Below are positions 40,926-50,244 of a stretch of DNA of 64,000 nt, piece by piece; positions within the stretch are counted from its first letter, which is position 1; each line of letters opens with the position of its first letter. Position numbers and translations under genes: made by a program. The notes under the pieces were generated by a model. That model saw only the letters and a list, made by a program, of their open reading frames with translations, did no database searches and had not been told where the DNA came from. Source of the DNA: Saccharospirillum alexandrii_A (GTDB lineage Bacteria > Pseudomonadota > Gammaproteobacteria > Pseudomonadales > Natronospirillaceae); assembly GCF_043641555.1 (NCBI RefSeq), contig NZ_JBHZRJ010000002.1, positions 1 through 64,000 on the forward strand. The letters run 5' to 3'.

Positions 40926-42303
40926 GCTTCTTAAAAACTTCCAACGTCTCTGCGCGGGCTCGTTTGTAGTCGATCAGCGGCCGTGCATAACCCAGGTGTC
41001 TGGCGAGTTGCTGCGTTGGTTCGTGTATGGCTTCGGCCGGCACGCTGGCCAGCTCCGGTACCCAGCGGCGAATGTATTCGCCGGTGGGGTCAAAGCGTTG
41101 CGACTGGGTATGAGGGTTAAAAATGCGAAAGTAGGGTGCCGCATCGACGCCGGTTGAGGCACACCATTGCCAGCCGCCGTTGTTGCTGGCGAAATCGATA
41201 TCGAGCAATTGCTGTGCAAACCAGCGTTCGCCCTGGCGCCAGTCAATTTTCAACAGTTTGACCAGATACATGGCGACGATCATCCGCACCCGGTTGTGCA
41301 TCCAGCCGGTCTGGGCGAGCTGTCGCATGCCGGCATCGACGATGGGTACGCCAGTCTGCCCCTGTTGCCAGTGATGCAGGGCGGTCTCATCCTGCAGCCA
41401 GGGAAAGGCATCCCAGCGCGGGTAAAAGGGTTCGTGCCGGGCAATGTCGGGCCGCCAGTAGAGCAGGTAGTGATAGAACTCACGCCAGATCAGTTCAGAC
41501 AGCCAGGTTTGCACGCCGGCACTGTCGAATTTGGGGTGCGAAAAAGCGCTGTGCATGCACTGGCGCAGGCTGATGGCTCCGCTGGCCAGAGCAGCCGATA
41601 GGCGCGACGTGCCTTCGGTGGCGGGCAGATCGCGCTGATCTTTGTAGCGGGGCATGGCGTCAGCGAACTGGCCGAGGTGCTCATGGGCGTCGTGCTCGTT
41701 CAGCGGCAGTTCGGCGGTGCCAGCCCAGGCCACTTCGGGGATGTCGGGGCGTTCGCTCAGCGCCGGTGCCCTGGCCGATGGCACCGGTAACGGCGCGGCC
41801 AGTGGCGTTTCGGCATGCTGACTCAGCCACCGTTTCTTGAACGGGGTGAACACCCGGTACATCTCTCCCTGGCCGGTTAGCAGGGTGGCCGGGTCGAAAC
41901 CGACCCGGTCTTCCCCAACCCATGTGGCGATGTTGGCTAACCGGGCTTGCTCGATTGCATATTGGTCGCGCTGTACTTCATCCCAGCCGAATTCGCGGTG
42001 AAAGGCGAGTTGGCGAACACTGTGCTGGCGGGCAAAGTCGATCAGCTGATCGACTCCGGAGAGCCAGGTGTCGGCCTGCAGGATGGTCAGTGGAATGCCG
42101 AGTTGGGCCAGATCCCGGGCGACAGTGACCAGGGCAGAGCGAATGCTGTATTGGCGGGCCAGGCCGTAGTCGTGCTGCTGCCATTGCTTCGGGGTCCACA
42201 TAAAAATGGCTTGGACGTCAGCACCGGGCGCCTGGCAAGCCTCGGTCAGGGCGCTGTGGTCACTGACGCGTAAATCGTTTCGGAACCAGACGAGTTGGGT
42301 CAT
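40921..42303 (-). CDS. phrB: Deoxyribodipyrimidine photolyase (class I CPD)
   Basis: A 460-residue photolyase. It opens LVWFRNDLRVSDHSAL and has the FAD-binding signature: WLSELIWREFYHYLL, the DAGMRQLAQTGWMHNR region, and DIDFASNNGGWQWCASTG, with tryptophans of the electron-transfer chain visible. It repairs cyclobutane pyrimidine dimers using light. The N-terminal Rossmann domain would hold the antenna cofactor. It lies just upstream of the lipid-modification operon and downstream of a YbgA-type gene, the pairing known from E. coli. Confidence 0.92.
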   Translation of the reverse strand: MTQLVWFRNDLRVSDHSALTEACQAPGADVQAIFMWTPKQWQQHDYGLARQYSIRSALVTVARDLAQLGIPLTILQADTWLSGVDQLIDFARQHSVRQLAFHREFGWDEVQRDQYAIEQARLANIATWVGEDRVGFDPATLLTGQGEMYRVFTPFKKRWLSQHAETPLAAPLPVPSARAPALSERPDIPEVAWAGTAELPLNEHDAHEHLGQFADAMPRYKDQRDLPATEGTSRLSAALASGAISLRQCMHSAFSHPKFDSAGVQTWLSELIWREFYHYLLYWRPDIARHEPFYPRWDAFPWLQDETALHHWQQGQTGVPIVDAGMRQLAQTGWMHNRVRMIVAMYLVKLLKIDWRQGERWFAQQLLDIDFASNNGGWQWCASTGVDAAPYFRIFNPHTQSQRFDPTGEYIRRWVPELASVPAEAIHEPTQQLARHLGYARPLIDYKRARAETLEVFKKL

Positions 42304-42322
42304 TAAAAACTCTAGACAGAAG

Positions 42323-42347
42323 TTAGACGTACCATAGATACGCCTAA
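42323..42347. promoter_or_regulatory. Imperfect inverted repeat upstream of photolyase
   Basis: TTAGACGTA and TACGCCTAA (one mismatch in nine) are separated by seven bases, 20 bases before the photolyase start. The spacing suits a dimeric regulator; no known consensus was matched. Confidence 0.4.
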
Positions 42348-42391
42348 TGATTGTGATTGGTTCAAATTATTTATTGGGCGGGTGAGTCAGA

Positions 42392-43342
42392 CTAGATCGG
42401 GTTTCTCAGCCCCAGCTCTTCCGGGTAGGGGTTCAGAAACGTCTGATTCATCAGATAGGGAAACTGGTCGCCGTGCAGAAAGGTGTAATGCTTGAGCAGA
42501 GAGACCGGGACGATGAAGGGGACTTCGTTGGCTTTGTACTGGTCGATCGAGTGAATCAGCGAGGTTTTTTCCTTTTCGGACAGCTGGTTTTTGAAATAGC
42601 CCATTACATGTTGCAACACGTTGACCCGGTGGCCCCGCTTGGGAATGTTCGAGAGGGCTGACATCAGTTCTACCAGGTATTCCTGGCCAAAGGCTTCCCG
42701 GTCTTCGATGTCTTTTAAGTTGGAAAGCTTCTGCCCCAGGCGTTTGTAGGTGGGGTAGTCGTGCATCATCAACAGGTATTTCTGCCGGGCGTGAAAGTCG
42801 ATCAGCCCTTTGGCGGTGCGCCAGGGTTGCCCGGTGCGCCACTCGTGGTAAACGTAAACGCGCTGCACGAAGTTTTCCACCAGGTTCGGGTCACTCAGAC
42901 GGCCGCTTTCTTCAAAAGGCAAGGCCGGGGCGTGGCGTTGCAGCACCTCGGTGTACAAACCGGCGGCGATTTTCTCGGGAATCATGTTCTTGTTATACAG
43001 CTTTACCCGTTCCATGCCACAACTGGGCGAGCCTTGCATGACGACGTAGCCGTCGAGTGCATCGAGCTCGGGGACGATGGTTTCGGCGTAGTGCTGTAAC
43101 TTCTCGGTGTAGTCGTCAGTCAGGTTGTCTGAATCGACGGCCCGGGTGCCCTGGTCGGTGCTGATCAGCCGGATTGGGTTGCGCGGTATGCCCATACCGA
43201 TGGCGACTTCCGGGCAGTAGGGCACGAAATCGGCGTACTGCCCAAAGGTTTGTGTCAGCCAGCGGTGGTGTTTGTGCCCGCCGTTGAAGCGGACTTCATC
43301 GCCCAGCAGGCAACTGCTGACGCCCAGTTTGAGTTTTGTCAT
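42392..43342 (-). CDS. YbgA-type protein: DUF523 (TudS-like) plus DUF1722
   Basis: A 316-residue two-domain protein. Residues 1-150 are DUF523, with three conserved cysteines (SSCLLG, PYCPEV, GSPSCGM) able to bind a [4Fe-4S] cluster as in the 2-thiouracil desulfidase TudS. Residues about 185-300 are DUF1722 (KYLLMMHDYPTYKRLG, VMGYFKNQLSEKEK). E. coli YbgA has the same second domain and sits beside phr. The cluster cysteines are intact, so an active desulfidase-like domain is possible; the cellular substrate is unknown. Confidence 0.83.
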   Translation of the reverse strand: MTKLKLGVSSCLLGDEVRFNGGHKHHRWLTQTFGQYADFVPYCPEVAIGMGIPRNPIRLISTDQGTRAVDSDNLTDDYTEKLQHYAETIVPELDALDGYVVMQGSPSCGMERVKLYNKNMIPEKIAAGLYTEVLQRHAPALPFEESGRLSDPNLVENFVQRVYVYHEWRTGQPWRTAKGLIDFHARQKYLLMMHDYPTYKRLGQKLSNLKDIEDREAFGQEYLVELMSALSNIPKRGHRVNVLQHVMGYFKNQLSEKEKTSLIHSIDQYKANEVPFIVPVSLLKHYTFLHGDQFPYLMNQTFLNPYPEELGLRNPI

Positions 43343-43385
43343 TGCGTTAAATGTTCCTGTCGCCCGGTTTTGGGTGGCCGTTTCC

Positions 43386-43429
43386 TGAGGTGCGTAATCG
43401 GTTGGTATCGTCGGGCGATACGCACCTCA
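43386..43429 (-). terminator. Hairpin downstream of chemotaxis receptor gene
   Basis: A perfect 11-bp inverted repeat (TGAGGTGCGTA / TACGCACCTCA) with a 22-base loop lies in the gap between the receptor stop and the YbgA-type gene. It lacks a good T-run, so it may be a weak terminator or a transcript-stabilising hairpin. Confidence 0.5.
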
Positions 43430-43442
43430 AGTCCAGCCTGGA

Positions 43443-45074
43443 TCACTGTGCGCCGGCGCGCAGGCTTTGCAGTTGCTGTTGAAAGTCGCTGGCCAGGGTC
43501 GACAGAGTATCGCTGAGCGTTGTGGCTTGCTGGCTTTCGCTGGCGGTTTCTTCCGACAGGTTGCGGATCTGAATGATCAGTTCAGCCAGCGAGCCAGCGA
43601 CGCTGGTCTGCTCTTCGGCGGCGGTGGCGATTTGCTGGTTTTTGTCGTTGATGGTGTGAATCGCCGCGAGAATCTCCGTCAATTGTTGCTCGGCTTGGGT
43701 AATGTGTTCACCGGTGGAGCGGGTTTGCACCAGGCCGGTTTCCATCGCCTGGTTGCTGTTGCGTGCACCGGTTTGAATGGTCTCGACAATGGCGCGGATT
43801 TCGACGGTCGATTGCTGGGTTTTTTGCGCCAGTTGCCGCACTTCATCGGCAACCACGGCAAAGCCGCGGCCCTGGTCCCCGGCCCGGGCCGCTTCGATGG
43901 CGGCGTTCAGCGCCAATAAGTTGGTCTGTTCGGCAATGCCCTGAATCACACTCAACACCGACCCGACGTTTTCAGACTCCTGCGCCAGGCTGTTGATCAA
44001 GCTGGCGGTGGTCTCGTTGTCGCTGGCCAGCTTGGCCATGGTGCTCTGGGCGGTATGCATGGCCTGGCTGCCCTGTTCGGCCAGTTGGCCGGTATGACGG
44101 GTTGAATCGGCGGTATCGGCCGCATTGGCGGCGACTTCCCGTGACGCGGCTTCCATTTGTTCAATGGCGGTGGCGACTTGCTGGCTGAGATCGTGCTGTT
44201 GGGCGGTGGCCGAGGTGATGGACCCGGACATAACGTCGAGCCGGTTGGTGGCATCGCGCAGGGCGTTACTGTTTTTCTCCAGATCGGTCACCATGCCTTG
44301 CAGGAATTGGCGCAGGTAATCGAGTGTTTGACCCAGATGGCCGAGCTCGTCTTTGCGTTTCATTGCGATCGGCTGATCATAGCGCCCGTTGCGGATGTGG
44401 TTAACGCCGTCGGTCAGGCCGTGTATGGGCTTGATGATGGCACTGCGAACAAACAGGAAGATCGCCGCCAGAATGACCAGGCTAAGCACCATGGCAACGG
44501 CAACCGCCAATCGAACGGTCTGGCTGGCGCTGGCCTGGGCTTCGGCATTGGCAGTGATGGCCAGGCGAGATAATTCGTTGCCCAATTCAGACATCGCGGC
44601 CGAGGGGGCACGGTCTATGCCAGAGACAGCTGTGTCGCCTGCGGTGTGATCGAAACCACTGTTAATAAAGGCTTGCCGGCCTTCGGCGTAAGCCGTGGTC
44701 ATGGTTTGGTGGTCTTCAAGAAACTGGGTGGCAATGGTCTGCAGCTCGGGGTAAGCCCCCAGGTCGTTCGCCAGGTTCGTGACCATGGTGTTGACCCTAT
44801 CTGATTGTTCATTGAAGGCCGTCCAGTAGCGGTCCATGCGGTCCGGGTCCTGGCCGCGCAACAGAATGTTCTTCCATTCCTGCACCTGGGTCTTGAATTC
44901 AAGATGAGCGGTGTCGGCCCGTTTCTCCAGTTGTTTGACCCCCTCAGCAACGCCCACCAGGCGGTTGACTGACTGATTCATCGAGAATATACCGACAAAG
45001 GCGACGATGGCCATGGCCAGTATGCTGAGCATGATGCTCATTAACAGACGAAACTGGATAGTACCTGTTTTCAC
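43443..45074 (-). CDS. Methyl-accepting chemotaxis protein
   Basis: A protein of about 543 residues. A first membrane helix (LLMSIMLSILAMAIVAFVGIF) and a second (VRLAVAVAMVLSLVILAAIFLFV) flank a helical periplasmic domain of about 150 residues. HAMP and the signalling hairpin follow, with the tip sequence VIQGIAEQTNLLALNAAIEAARAGDQGRGFAVVADEVR, seen as EQTNLLALNAAIEAARAG. The ligand is unknown. GTG 45074 is preferred since AGAGG lies eight bases upstream and the protein opens VKTGTIQFRLLM; longer in-frame starts would add an improbable leader. No CheB/CheR genes are nearby. Confidence 0.88.
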   Translation of the reverse strand: MKTGTIQFRLLMSIMLSILAMAIVAFVGIFSMNQSVNRLVGVAEGVKQLEKRADTAHLEFKTQVQEWKNILLRGQDPDRMDRYWTAFNEQSDRVNTMVTNLANDLGAYPELQTIATQFLEDHQTMTTAYAEGRQAFINSGFDHTAGDTAVSGIDRAPSAAMSELGNELSRLAITANAEAQASASQTVRLAVAVAMVLSLVILAAIFLFVRSAIIKPIHGLTDGVNHIRNGRYDQPIAMKRKDELGHLGQTLDYLRQFLQGMVTDLEKNSNALRDATNRLDVMSGSITSATAQQHDLSQQVATAIEQMEAASREVAANAADTADSTRHTGQLAEQGSQAMHTAQSTMAKLASDNETTASLINSLAQESENVGSVLSVIQGIAEQTNLLALNAAIEAARAGDQGRGFAVVADEVRQLAQKTQQSTVEIRAIVETIQTGARNSNQAMETGLVQTRSTGEHITQAEQQLTEILAAIHTINDKNQQIATAAEEQTSVAGSLAELIIQIRNLSEETASESQQATTLSDTLSTLASDFQQQLQSLRAGAQ

Positions 45075-45228
45075 GGTGCAACCTCTGTGTAGTGACCGTT
45101 CTAACAACGGGGTATTGTTGATAAACCAGCCCATCTGAAACCAGGCTGGCACTGCTTATACGGGGGTTATCGACCCATTCGATCAAAGCTGTAGCTACAG
45201 TAAGCGTAGTTCGATTTAACCCATGCCC

Positions 45229-45256
45229 TTGAGTTTTTTTAAATCATAGGCATAAT
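45229..45256 (+). promoter_or_regulatory. Promoter for SRP RNA
   Basis: TTGAGT at 45229-45234 and CATAAT at 45251-45256, with a 16-base spacer, precede the RNA. Transcription would start near 45263, giving a short leader to be trimmed. Confidence 0.6.
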
Positions 45257-45272
45257 GCCGCGCTCTGCGTTA

Positions 45273-45387
<115 letters not shown>

Positions 45388-45560
45388 ATCTTTGTACTAT
45401 CTTGCTGTTTTTAGTGATGACCCGTACCACCCGGTTTCATTGGGTTGCCCGGTCATGCTCAACGACTAACCTCTTGTTTTATAGACGCTTTTTTTATTCT
45501 GGCAGCCTTCCTTGTTCCAAGTTAGGATACGGTTTCGTTTCTCCGGTTTCATGAGCCTTC

Positions 45561-47771
45561 ATGTCTTATCAGGTATTGGCCCGTAAATGGCGACCCGCCA
45601 CCTTTGAACAAATGGTGGGGCAGGCCCACGTCTTGAAAGCGCTGGTCAACTCGCTCGATCAACAGCGATTGCACCATGCCTATTTGTTCACCGGCACGCG
45701 CGGGGTGGGCAAGACCACCATCGCCCGCCTGCTGGCGAAGAGTCTGAACTGTGAAGTGGGCGTCAGCTCCAAACCCTGTGGCAAGTGCTCGGCCTGTACC
45801 GAAATTGCCGAAGGCCGCTTTGTCGACCTGATAGAAGTGGATGCCGCCTCGCGCACCCGCGTTGAAGACACCCGCGAACTGCTCGAAAACGTTCAATACG
45901 CGCCGACGCGGGGCCGTTATAAGGTCTACCTGATCGACGAAGTGCACATGCTCTCGGTCAGCAGCTTTAATGCCTTGCTGAAAACGCTGGAAGAGCCACC
46001 GCCGCACGTCAAGTTCCTGCTGGCCACCACCGACCCGCAAAAATTACCGGTGACGGTGTTATCGCGGTGCTTGCAGTTCAACCTGAAGAACATGACCCGC
46101 GAGAGCATCGTCAGCTACCTGAACTCCATTTTGGGGCAAGAGCAGGTGCCGTTCGATGAACCCGCCCTCTGGCTGCTGGCCGAAGCGGCCAACGGCAGTA
46201 TGCGCGATGCACTGAGCCTGACAGACCAGGCCATTGCCTATGGCGAGGGTGAACTGAACGAGACCGACGTGGCCACCATGCTGGGTACGGTCGACCTGAA
46301 GCGGGTGTTACACCTGGTAAAAGGGCTGATCGAGAAAGATGCCGACAGCCTGATGCAGCAGGTTGCCGGCATCGCCGAACACGCGCCGGATTACCGCACC
46401 CTGTTGAACGAACTGTTGTCGACCTTGCATCGGGTAGCCATTGCCCAGGCTGCCCCGGCGGCGCTCGATAACAGTAAGGGCGACCGTGACGCCATTGCGG
46501 CGCTGGCCTCGCAGGCGCAGGCGGAAGACATACATCTGTTTTATCAGATCGGCACCCTGGCCGCTAAAGACCTGGCGCTGGCCCCCAGCGAGCGGGCCGG
46601 GTTCGAAATGGCGCTGTTGCGCATGCTGGCCTTCAGCCCAAGCCCTGCGCGCAATGTGAATGATTTGCCCGCGCTGGAAAGCCGTGTCAGTGCTGAGGGC
46701 CTGGGTGATGCTTCCCCAAAGCCACAACCCGCTCCGCAGACACCTGAGGAGCCGGCTGCCGTTGCAGCACCGGAGCCAGTTGCTAAATCGGGCACTACTG
46801 CCACAGAATTACCCGACACCGGCGCTGCAGTAGCCGATGAACCGCCCAGTTCGCAAGGTCCAATAACGGCAGAAACGGTAAAACCGGAAGCAGAAGCCGC
46901 AGAGCCGGTAACAGAACCCGTGGCTTCCGTGGTCGAAGCAGAGCCCGAAGAACCCGCAAGCCCGGCTCAGGCGGCGGCCAATGAAGCGCCACCCGAGCCC
47001 GCCAGCCAGGAAGAAGACCGGGCACCCTGGGAAGGTGACGATGACGAAACCGACTGGGCGCCTGCACCCCGGCCCGTTGCCGATTTACTGGCCGATCAGC
47101 CAGCCGCCAGACCCCAGGCCCCGATTGATGCCCCAGAACCCGTCGCTGAAGCAGAAAACGCGGCGCCCGCCCGGCCGTCGCCGCTCGATGCGCTGGCTCA
47201 CGCCGAGGTGATGGACCCGGAACCGTCGCCAGCCAGCGAACCCGAAGCAGCTCCGACGCCCAAAGCGGCTGAGCCAGTGCAAAGCCAGGTGCCGGTCAAC
47301 CATGACCCGAATCAGTTGATTCACCCGGAAACCAACCCGGCGCGTTGGCCGGATACCGACCTCGAAGCCGACCCGGTGTTCTGGTGGCAGGTGACCTTGC
47401 ACAAGCTGGGTCTGTCGGGCATGACCAAAACGCTCTTTGCCCATTCCACCTGGGCCGGTTACGACAACGGCCGTTTACAGCTGATTATCTCCGACAACTA
47501 TCGAAAACTGATGAATGAGACCCATATAGAACGACTCATGGCCGTGCTGGGCGACTTTCTGCCGGGCGTGACCGGGCTCGATTATCAGTTTGGCGTGGCC
47601 GAGAAAACGCCCCAGGCCTGGTTCGACCGCTTGCATCATGCGGCCTATGAAATGGCGGTGACAGCCTTGCACGACGACCCGTTCGTGCAGTCGCTGGTGT
47701 CGCGTTACGACGGCGACTTGCAGACTGATACGGTAAAGCCAGCGTATAGCCCGTTGCCGTCGGTATCCTGA
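45561..47771 (+). CDS. dnaX: DNA polymerase III subunits tau/gamma
   Basis: A 736-residue clamp-loader ATPase. Walker A is GTRGVGKTTIAR near residue 45; the zinc-binding cysteines are LNCEV, CGKC and SAC; Walker B/sensor is YLIDEVHMLS, and the SRC motif is VLSRCLQFN. Residues about 370-590 are an acidic, Pro/Ala-rich linker, then a tau-specific C terminus that should bind the polymerase and DnaB. No A-AAA-AAG slippery site is seen, so a separate gamma form by the E. coli mechanism is not supported. First gene of the dnaX-ybaB-recR run. Confidence 0.93.
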   Translation: MSYQVLARKWRPATFEQMVGQAHVLKALVNSLDQQRLHHAYLFTGTRGVGKTTIARLLAKSLNCEVGVSSKPCGKCSACTEIAEGRFVDLIEVDAASRTRVEDTRELLENVQYAPTRGRYKVYLIDEVHMLSVSSFNALLKTLEEPPPHVKFLLATTDPQKLPVTVLSRCLQFNLKNMTRESIVSYLNSILGQEQVPFDEPALWLLAEAANGSMRDALSLTDQAIAYGEGELNETDVATMLGTVDLKRVLHLVKGLIEKDADSLMQQVAGIAEHAPDYRTLLNELLSTLHRVAIAQAAPAALDNSKGDRDAIAALASQAQAEDIHLFYQIGTLAAKDLALAPSERAGFEMALLRMLAFSPSPARNVNDLPALESRVSAEGLGDASPKPQPAPQTPEEPAAVAAPEPVAKSGTTATELPDTGAAVADEPPSSQGPITAETVKPEAEAAEPVTEPVASVVEAEPEEPASPAQAAANEAPPEPASQEEDRAPWEGDDDETDWAPAPRPVADLLADQPAARPQAPIDAPEPVAEAENAAPARPSPLDALAHAEVMDPEPSPASEPEAAPTPKAAEPVQSQVPVNHDPNQLIHPETNPARWPDTDLEADPVFWWQVTLHKLGLSGMTKTLFAHSTWAGYDNGRLQLIISDNYRKLMNETHIERLMAVLGDFLPGVTGLDYQFGVAEKTPQAWFDRLHHAAYEMAVTALHDDPFVQSLVSRYDGDLQTDTVKPAYSPLPSVS

Positions 47772-47866
47772 AACACCGGCGAGTCAGTGAGACCGAAAAC
47801 AGAATACACGATCAGTAACAAGCCAGTTGCAATGGTCGGCAACACCGATAACAGGAGCCTTGAGCG

Positions 47867-48193
47867 ATGATGAAAGGTGGTATGGGAAACCTGATGAAAC
47901 AGGCCCAGAAGATGCAGGAAGACATGAAGCGCATGCAGGAAGAAGTGGCACGCGCTGAAGTGACGGGTGAATCGGGCGCTGGCCTGGTTAAAGTCACCAT
48001 GAACGGCCGGCACGATGTAAAACAGGTATCGCTGGACGAATCCGTGATGCAGGAAGACAAAGAGCTGCTTGAAGACTTGCTGGCCGCTGCCGTAAACGAT
48101 GCCGTGCGTAAGGTGGAAGCCCTGAGCCAGGAAAAAATGTCGTCGGCCACGGCCGGTATGCAGTTGCCCCCCGGCTTTAAAATGCCGTTCTGA
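47867..48193 (+). CDS. ybaB: Nucleoid-associated protein YbaB/EbfC
   Basis: A 108-residue protein opening MMKGGMGNLMKQAQKMQEDMKRMQEEV, seen as GGMGNLMKQAQKMQ, with the later VSLDESVMQEDKELLEDLL. It is a small DNA-binding dimer, almost always between dnaX and recR. ACAGGAGCC lies ten bases before the ATG. The start MMK allows two adjacent ATG codons. Confidence 0.93.
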   Translation: MMKGGMGNLMKQAQKMQEDMKRMQEEVARAEVTGESGAGLVKVTMNGRHDVKQVSLDESVMQEDKELLEDLLAAAVNDAVRKVEALSQEKMSSATAGMQLPPGFKMPF

Positions 48194-48208
48194 CGAACGA
48201 GGTCTGGC

Positions 48209-48820
48209 ATGGCGTACAGCCCGCTTACAGAGCAATTGATGGAAGCCTTGCAGGTCTTGCCCGGTGTGGGTTCGCGCTCGGCCGAGCGCATGACGCTGCA
48301 CCTGCTGGAGCGTGACCGCGAGGGCGGTCAGATGCTGTCGCAGGCACTGCAGCGCGCGCTCGATGGCGTGATGCACTGTGCCCGGTGCCGGGTGCTGACC
48401 GAGCAGGCCGTCTGTGAGCTGTGCCAGAATGACGACCGTGACCATAGCCGCCTGTGTGTGGTGGAAACCCCACAGGACCGCGAAGCCATCGAGGTGTCCG
48501 GCGGCTATTTGGGTGACTACTTTGTATTGCAGGGGCACCTGTCGCCCATCGATGGTATCGGCCCGGATGAATTGGGCGTGCCCCTGCTGCTCGAGCGGGT
48601 CAAAAGCGGCGTCATTGAAGAAGTGATACTGGCGACCAATGCCTCTATGGAGGGGGAAGCCACCGCGCATTACCTGACTGAACAGCTGCAACCGTTAAAG
48701 GTCGTAGTCTCCCGGATTGCCCGGGGCATCCCGGTCGGGTCGGAATTTGGCCGCATCGATAGCCACAGCCTGTCGCAGGCTCTGCAAGATCGCAAACCAC
48801 TGGGTTTTGAACATGATTGA
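48209..48820 (+). CDS. recR: Recombination protein RecR
   Basis: A 203-residue protein with a helix-hairpin-helix N terminus (LQVLPGVGSRSAERM), the C4 zinc finger (CARC...CELC, residues about 56-73), and the Toprim domain starting CVVETPQDREAIE and ending in the Walker-like PVGSEFGRIDSHSLSQAL region. With RecF and RecO it loads RecA at gaps. It follows ybaB by 15 bases and overlaps rnd by 8 bases. Confidence 0.95.
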   Translation: MAYSPLTEQLMEALQVLPGVGSRSAERMTLHLLERDREGGQMLSQALQRALDGVMHCARCRVLTEQAVCELCQNDDRDHSRLCVVETPQDREAIEVSGGYLGDYFVLQGHLSPIDGIGPDELGVPLLLERVKSGVIEEVILATNASMEGEATAHYLTEQLQPLKVVVSRIARGIPVGSEFGRIDSHSLSQALQDRKPLGFEHD

Positions 48821-49952
48821 ACACTACCACTGGGTGGGTGATAACGACGCGCTGCGCCTCGCCTGTCAGCGCTGGAAAGCCGCTCCGGTACTGGCAATGG
48901 ATACCGAGTTTGTCCGCACCGAAACCTTTTTTGCCAAACTGGGTCTGATTCAGGTCGGGCTGGAAGGCGAGGTCTGGCTGATCGACCCGTTGGCGATCAG
49001 CGATTGGCAGGCGTTCGCGGCCGTGCTGGAAGACCCGGCCATTATCAAGGTGTTTCATTCGCTGTCGGAAGACGCTGAAGTACTGTTTAATGGCACCGGT
49101 GCCCAGGTCGCGCCGGTGTTTGACACCCAGATTGCCGCGGCCCTGTTGGGCAACGATCTGCAAATGGGCTTTGCCCGGGCCGTTGAAGCTGAGCTTGGCG
49201 AAAGCCTGCCCAAAGACGCGACCCGCTCCAACTGGCTGTTACGCCCGCTGGCTGAAGAGCAATGCCAGTATGCCGCCGCCGATGTGTTCTGGCTGGAACA
49301 GCTCTATGAGCGATTCGCTCCCCGGCTGCAGGAAATGAACCGCTTTGACTGGGTGCTGGAAGACAGCCAGCGAGCGGCACTCGACAGCTTTCCGCCTAGC
49401 CCTGAACAGTATTACCTGAAATTGCGCGGTGCCTGGAAGCTCAAGGGAACCCGCTTGTACTGCCTGCAACAGCTGTCACAATGGCGCGAGCAACAGGCTC
49501 GGGAGCAGGATGTGAACCGCTCGCGCATTCTATCGGACGCTGAAATCATCCAGATCGCCCAGGCCATGCCGACCCAGCGCAGCGTCGTGGCTGGCCTGAA
49601 GGGCCTGCACCCGCGCAAGGTTCGCCTTTATGCCGATGCAGTAGTCGATATTGTGCGCCGCTGCAACGAAGCCAGCCGGGAGTTCTGGCCCGAGCGACTG
49701 GCCGGGCCGTTACCAGCTGACCAGGCTGCCCTGTACAAATCGGTCAAAGACCTGATCGCTGATCTGGCCCGGGAATCTGCGGTACCGGCCGAAGTGCTGG
49801 CCCGGCGCAAGCCGCTGGAACAACTTGTCAGAAGTGGCTGTTACACCGGCGACTACGAGTGGCCGGAGATGATGACCGGCTGGCGCAAGCCGTTACTGGT
49901 CGATCCGCTGACCCGCCTGCTGGAGGAACATCATCGTGAAGCCAACGACTGA
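48813..49952 (+). CDS. rnd: Ribonuclease D
   Basis: A protein of about 379 residues. The DEDD exonuclease motifs are MDTEFVRTETF, KVFHSLSEDAEVL and QYAAADVFWLEQLYE; two HRDC-type domains follow (from about residue 210). It trims tRNA 3' ends. The ATG at 48813 overlaps the recR stop by 8 bases; an upstream in-frame reading from 48717 lies in recR and is rejected. The 3' end overlaps the ycgL GTG by 17 bases. Confidence 0.92.
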   Translation: MIEHYHWVGDNDALRLACQRWKAAPVLAMDTEFVRTETFFAKLGLIQVGLEGEVWLIDPLAISDWQAFAAVLEDPAIIKVFHSLSEDAEVLFNGTGAQVAPVFDTQIAAALLGNDLQMGFARAVEAELGESLPKDATRSNWLLRPLAEEQCQYAAADVFWLEQLYERFAPRLQEMNRFDWVLEDSQRAALDSFPPSPEQYYLKLRGAWKLKGTRLYCLQQLSQWREQQAREQDVNRSRILSDAEIIQIAQAMPTQRSVVAGLKGLHPRKVRLYADAVVDIVRRCNEASREFWPERLAGPLPADQAALYKSVKDLIADLARESAVPAEVLARRKPLEQLVRSGCYTGDYEWPEMMTGWRKPLLVDPLTRLLEEHHREAND

Positions 49953-50244
49953 CCGGGTGCTGGCCAGTATTTACCGCTCTTCGGCGCGTCAGGATATGTA
50001 CCTCTATGTATCCCGTCACGAAGGGCTGGCCCGGGTACCGGAGCCACTGCGCGAGCGCTTTGGCACCCCCATCCCGGTGATGGATTTGTTGCTGACACCG
50101 GCCCGCACTCTGGCCCGGGTGGAGGTCGATAAAGTCATGGCGAAGATCGTCGAGCAGGGCTATTACCTGCAAATGCCACCGCCGCGGGAAGAGGGCATGC
50201 TCGACCTGTACCGTGAACCCACGACCCCGGTGCACCCTCGCTGA
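49936..50244 (+). CDS. ycgL: YcgL-domain protein
   Basis: A 102-residue protein with the YcgL domain (LASIYRSSARQDMYLYVSR and KVMAKIVEQGYYLQMPPP). The family's molecular role is unknown. GTG 49936 is preceded by GGAGG. It overlaps rnd by 17 bases and the next gene by one base (TGATG). Confidence 0.87.
   Translation: MKPTTDRVLASIYRSSARQDMYLYVSRHEGLARVPEPLRERFGTPIPVMDLLLTPARTLARVEVDKVMAKIVEQGYYLQMPPPREEGMLDLYREPTTPVHPR

Noticed and set aside
45388..45560. A second small RNA or tRNA between ffs and dnaX
   Set aside because: No cloverleaf, GTTCRA motif or strong hairpin was seen in this stretch.
47705..48691. Minus-strand open frame across ybaB and recR
   Set aside because: It covers three well-supported plus-strand genes and its product looks like the complement of their codons.
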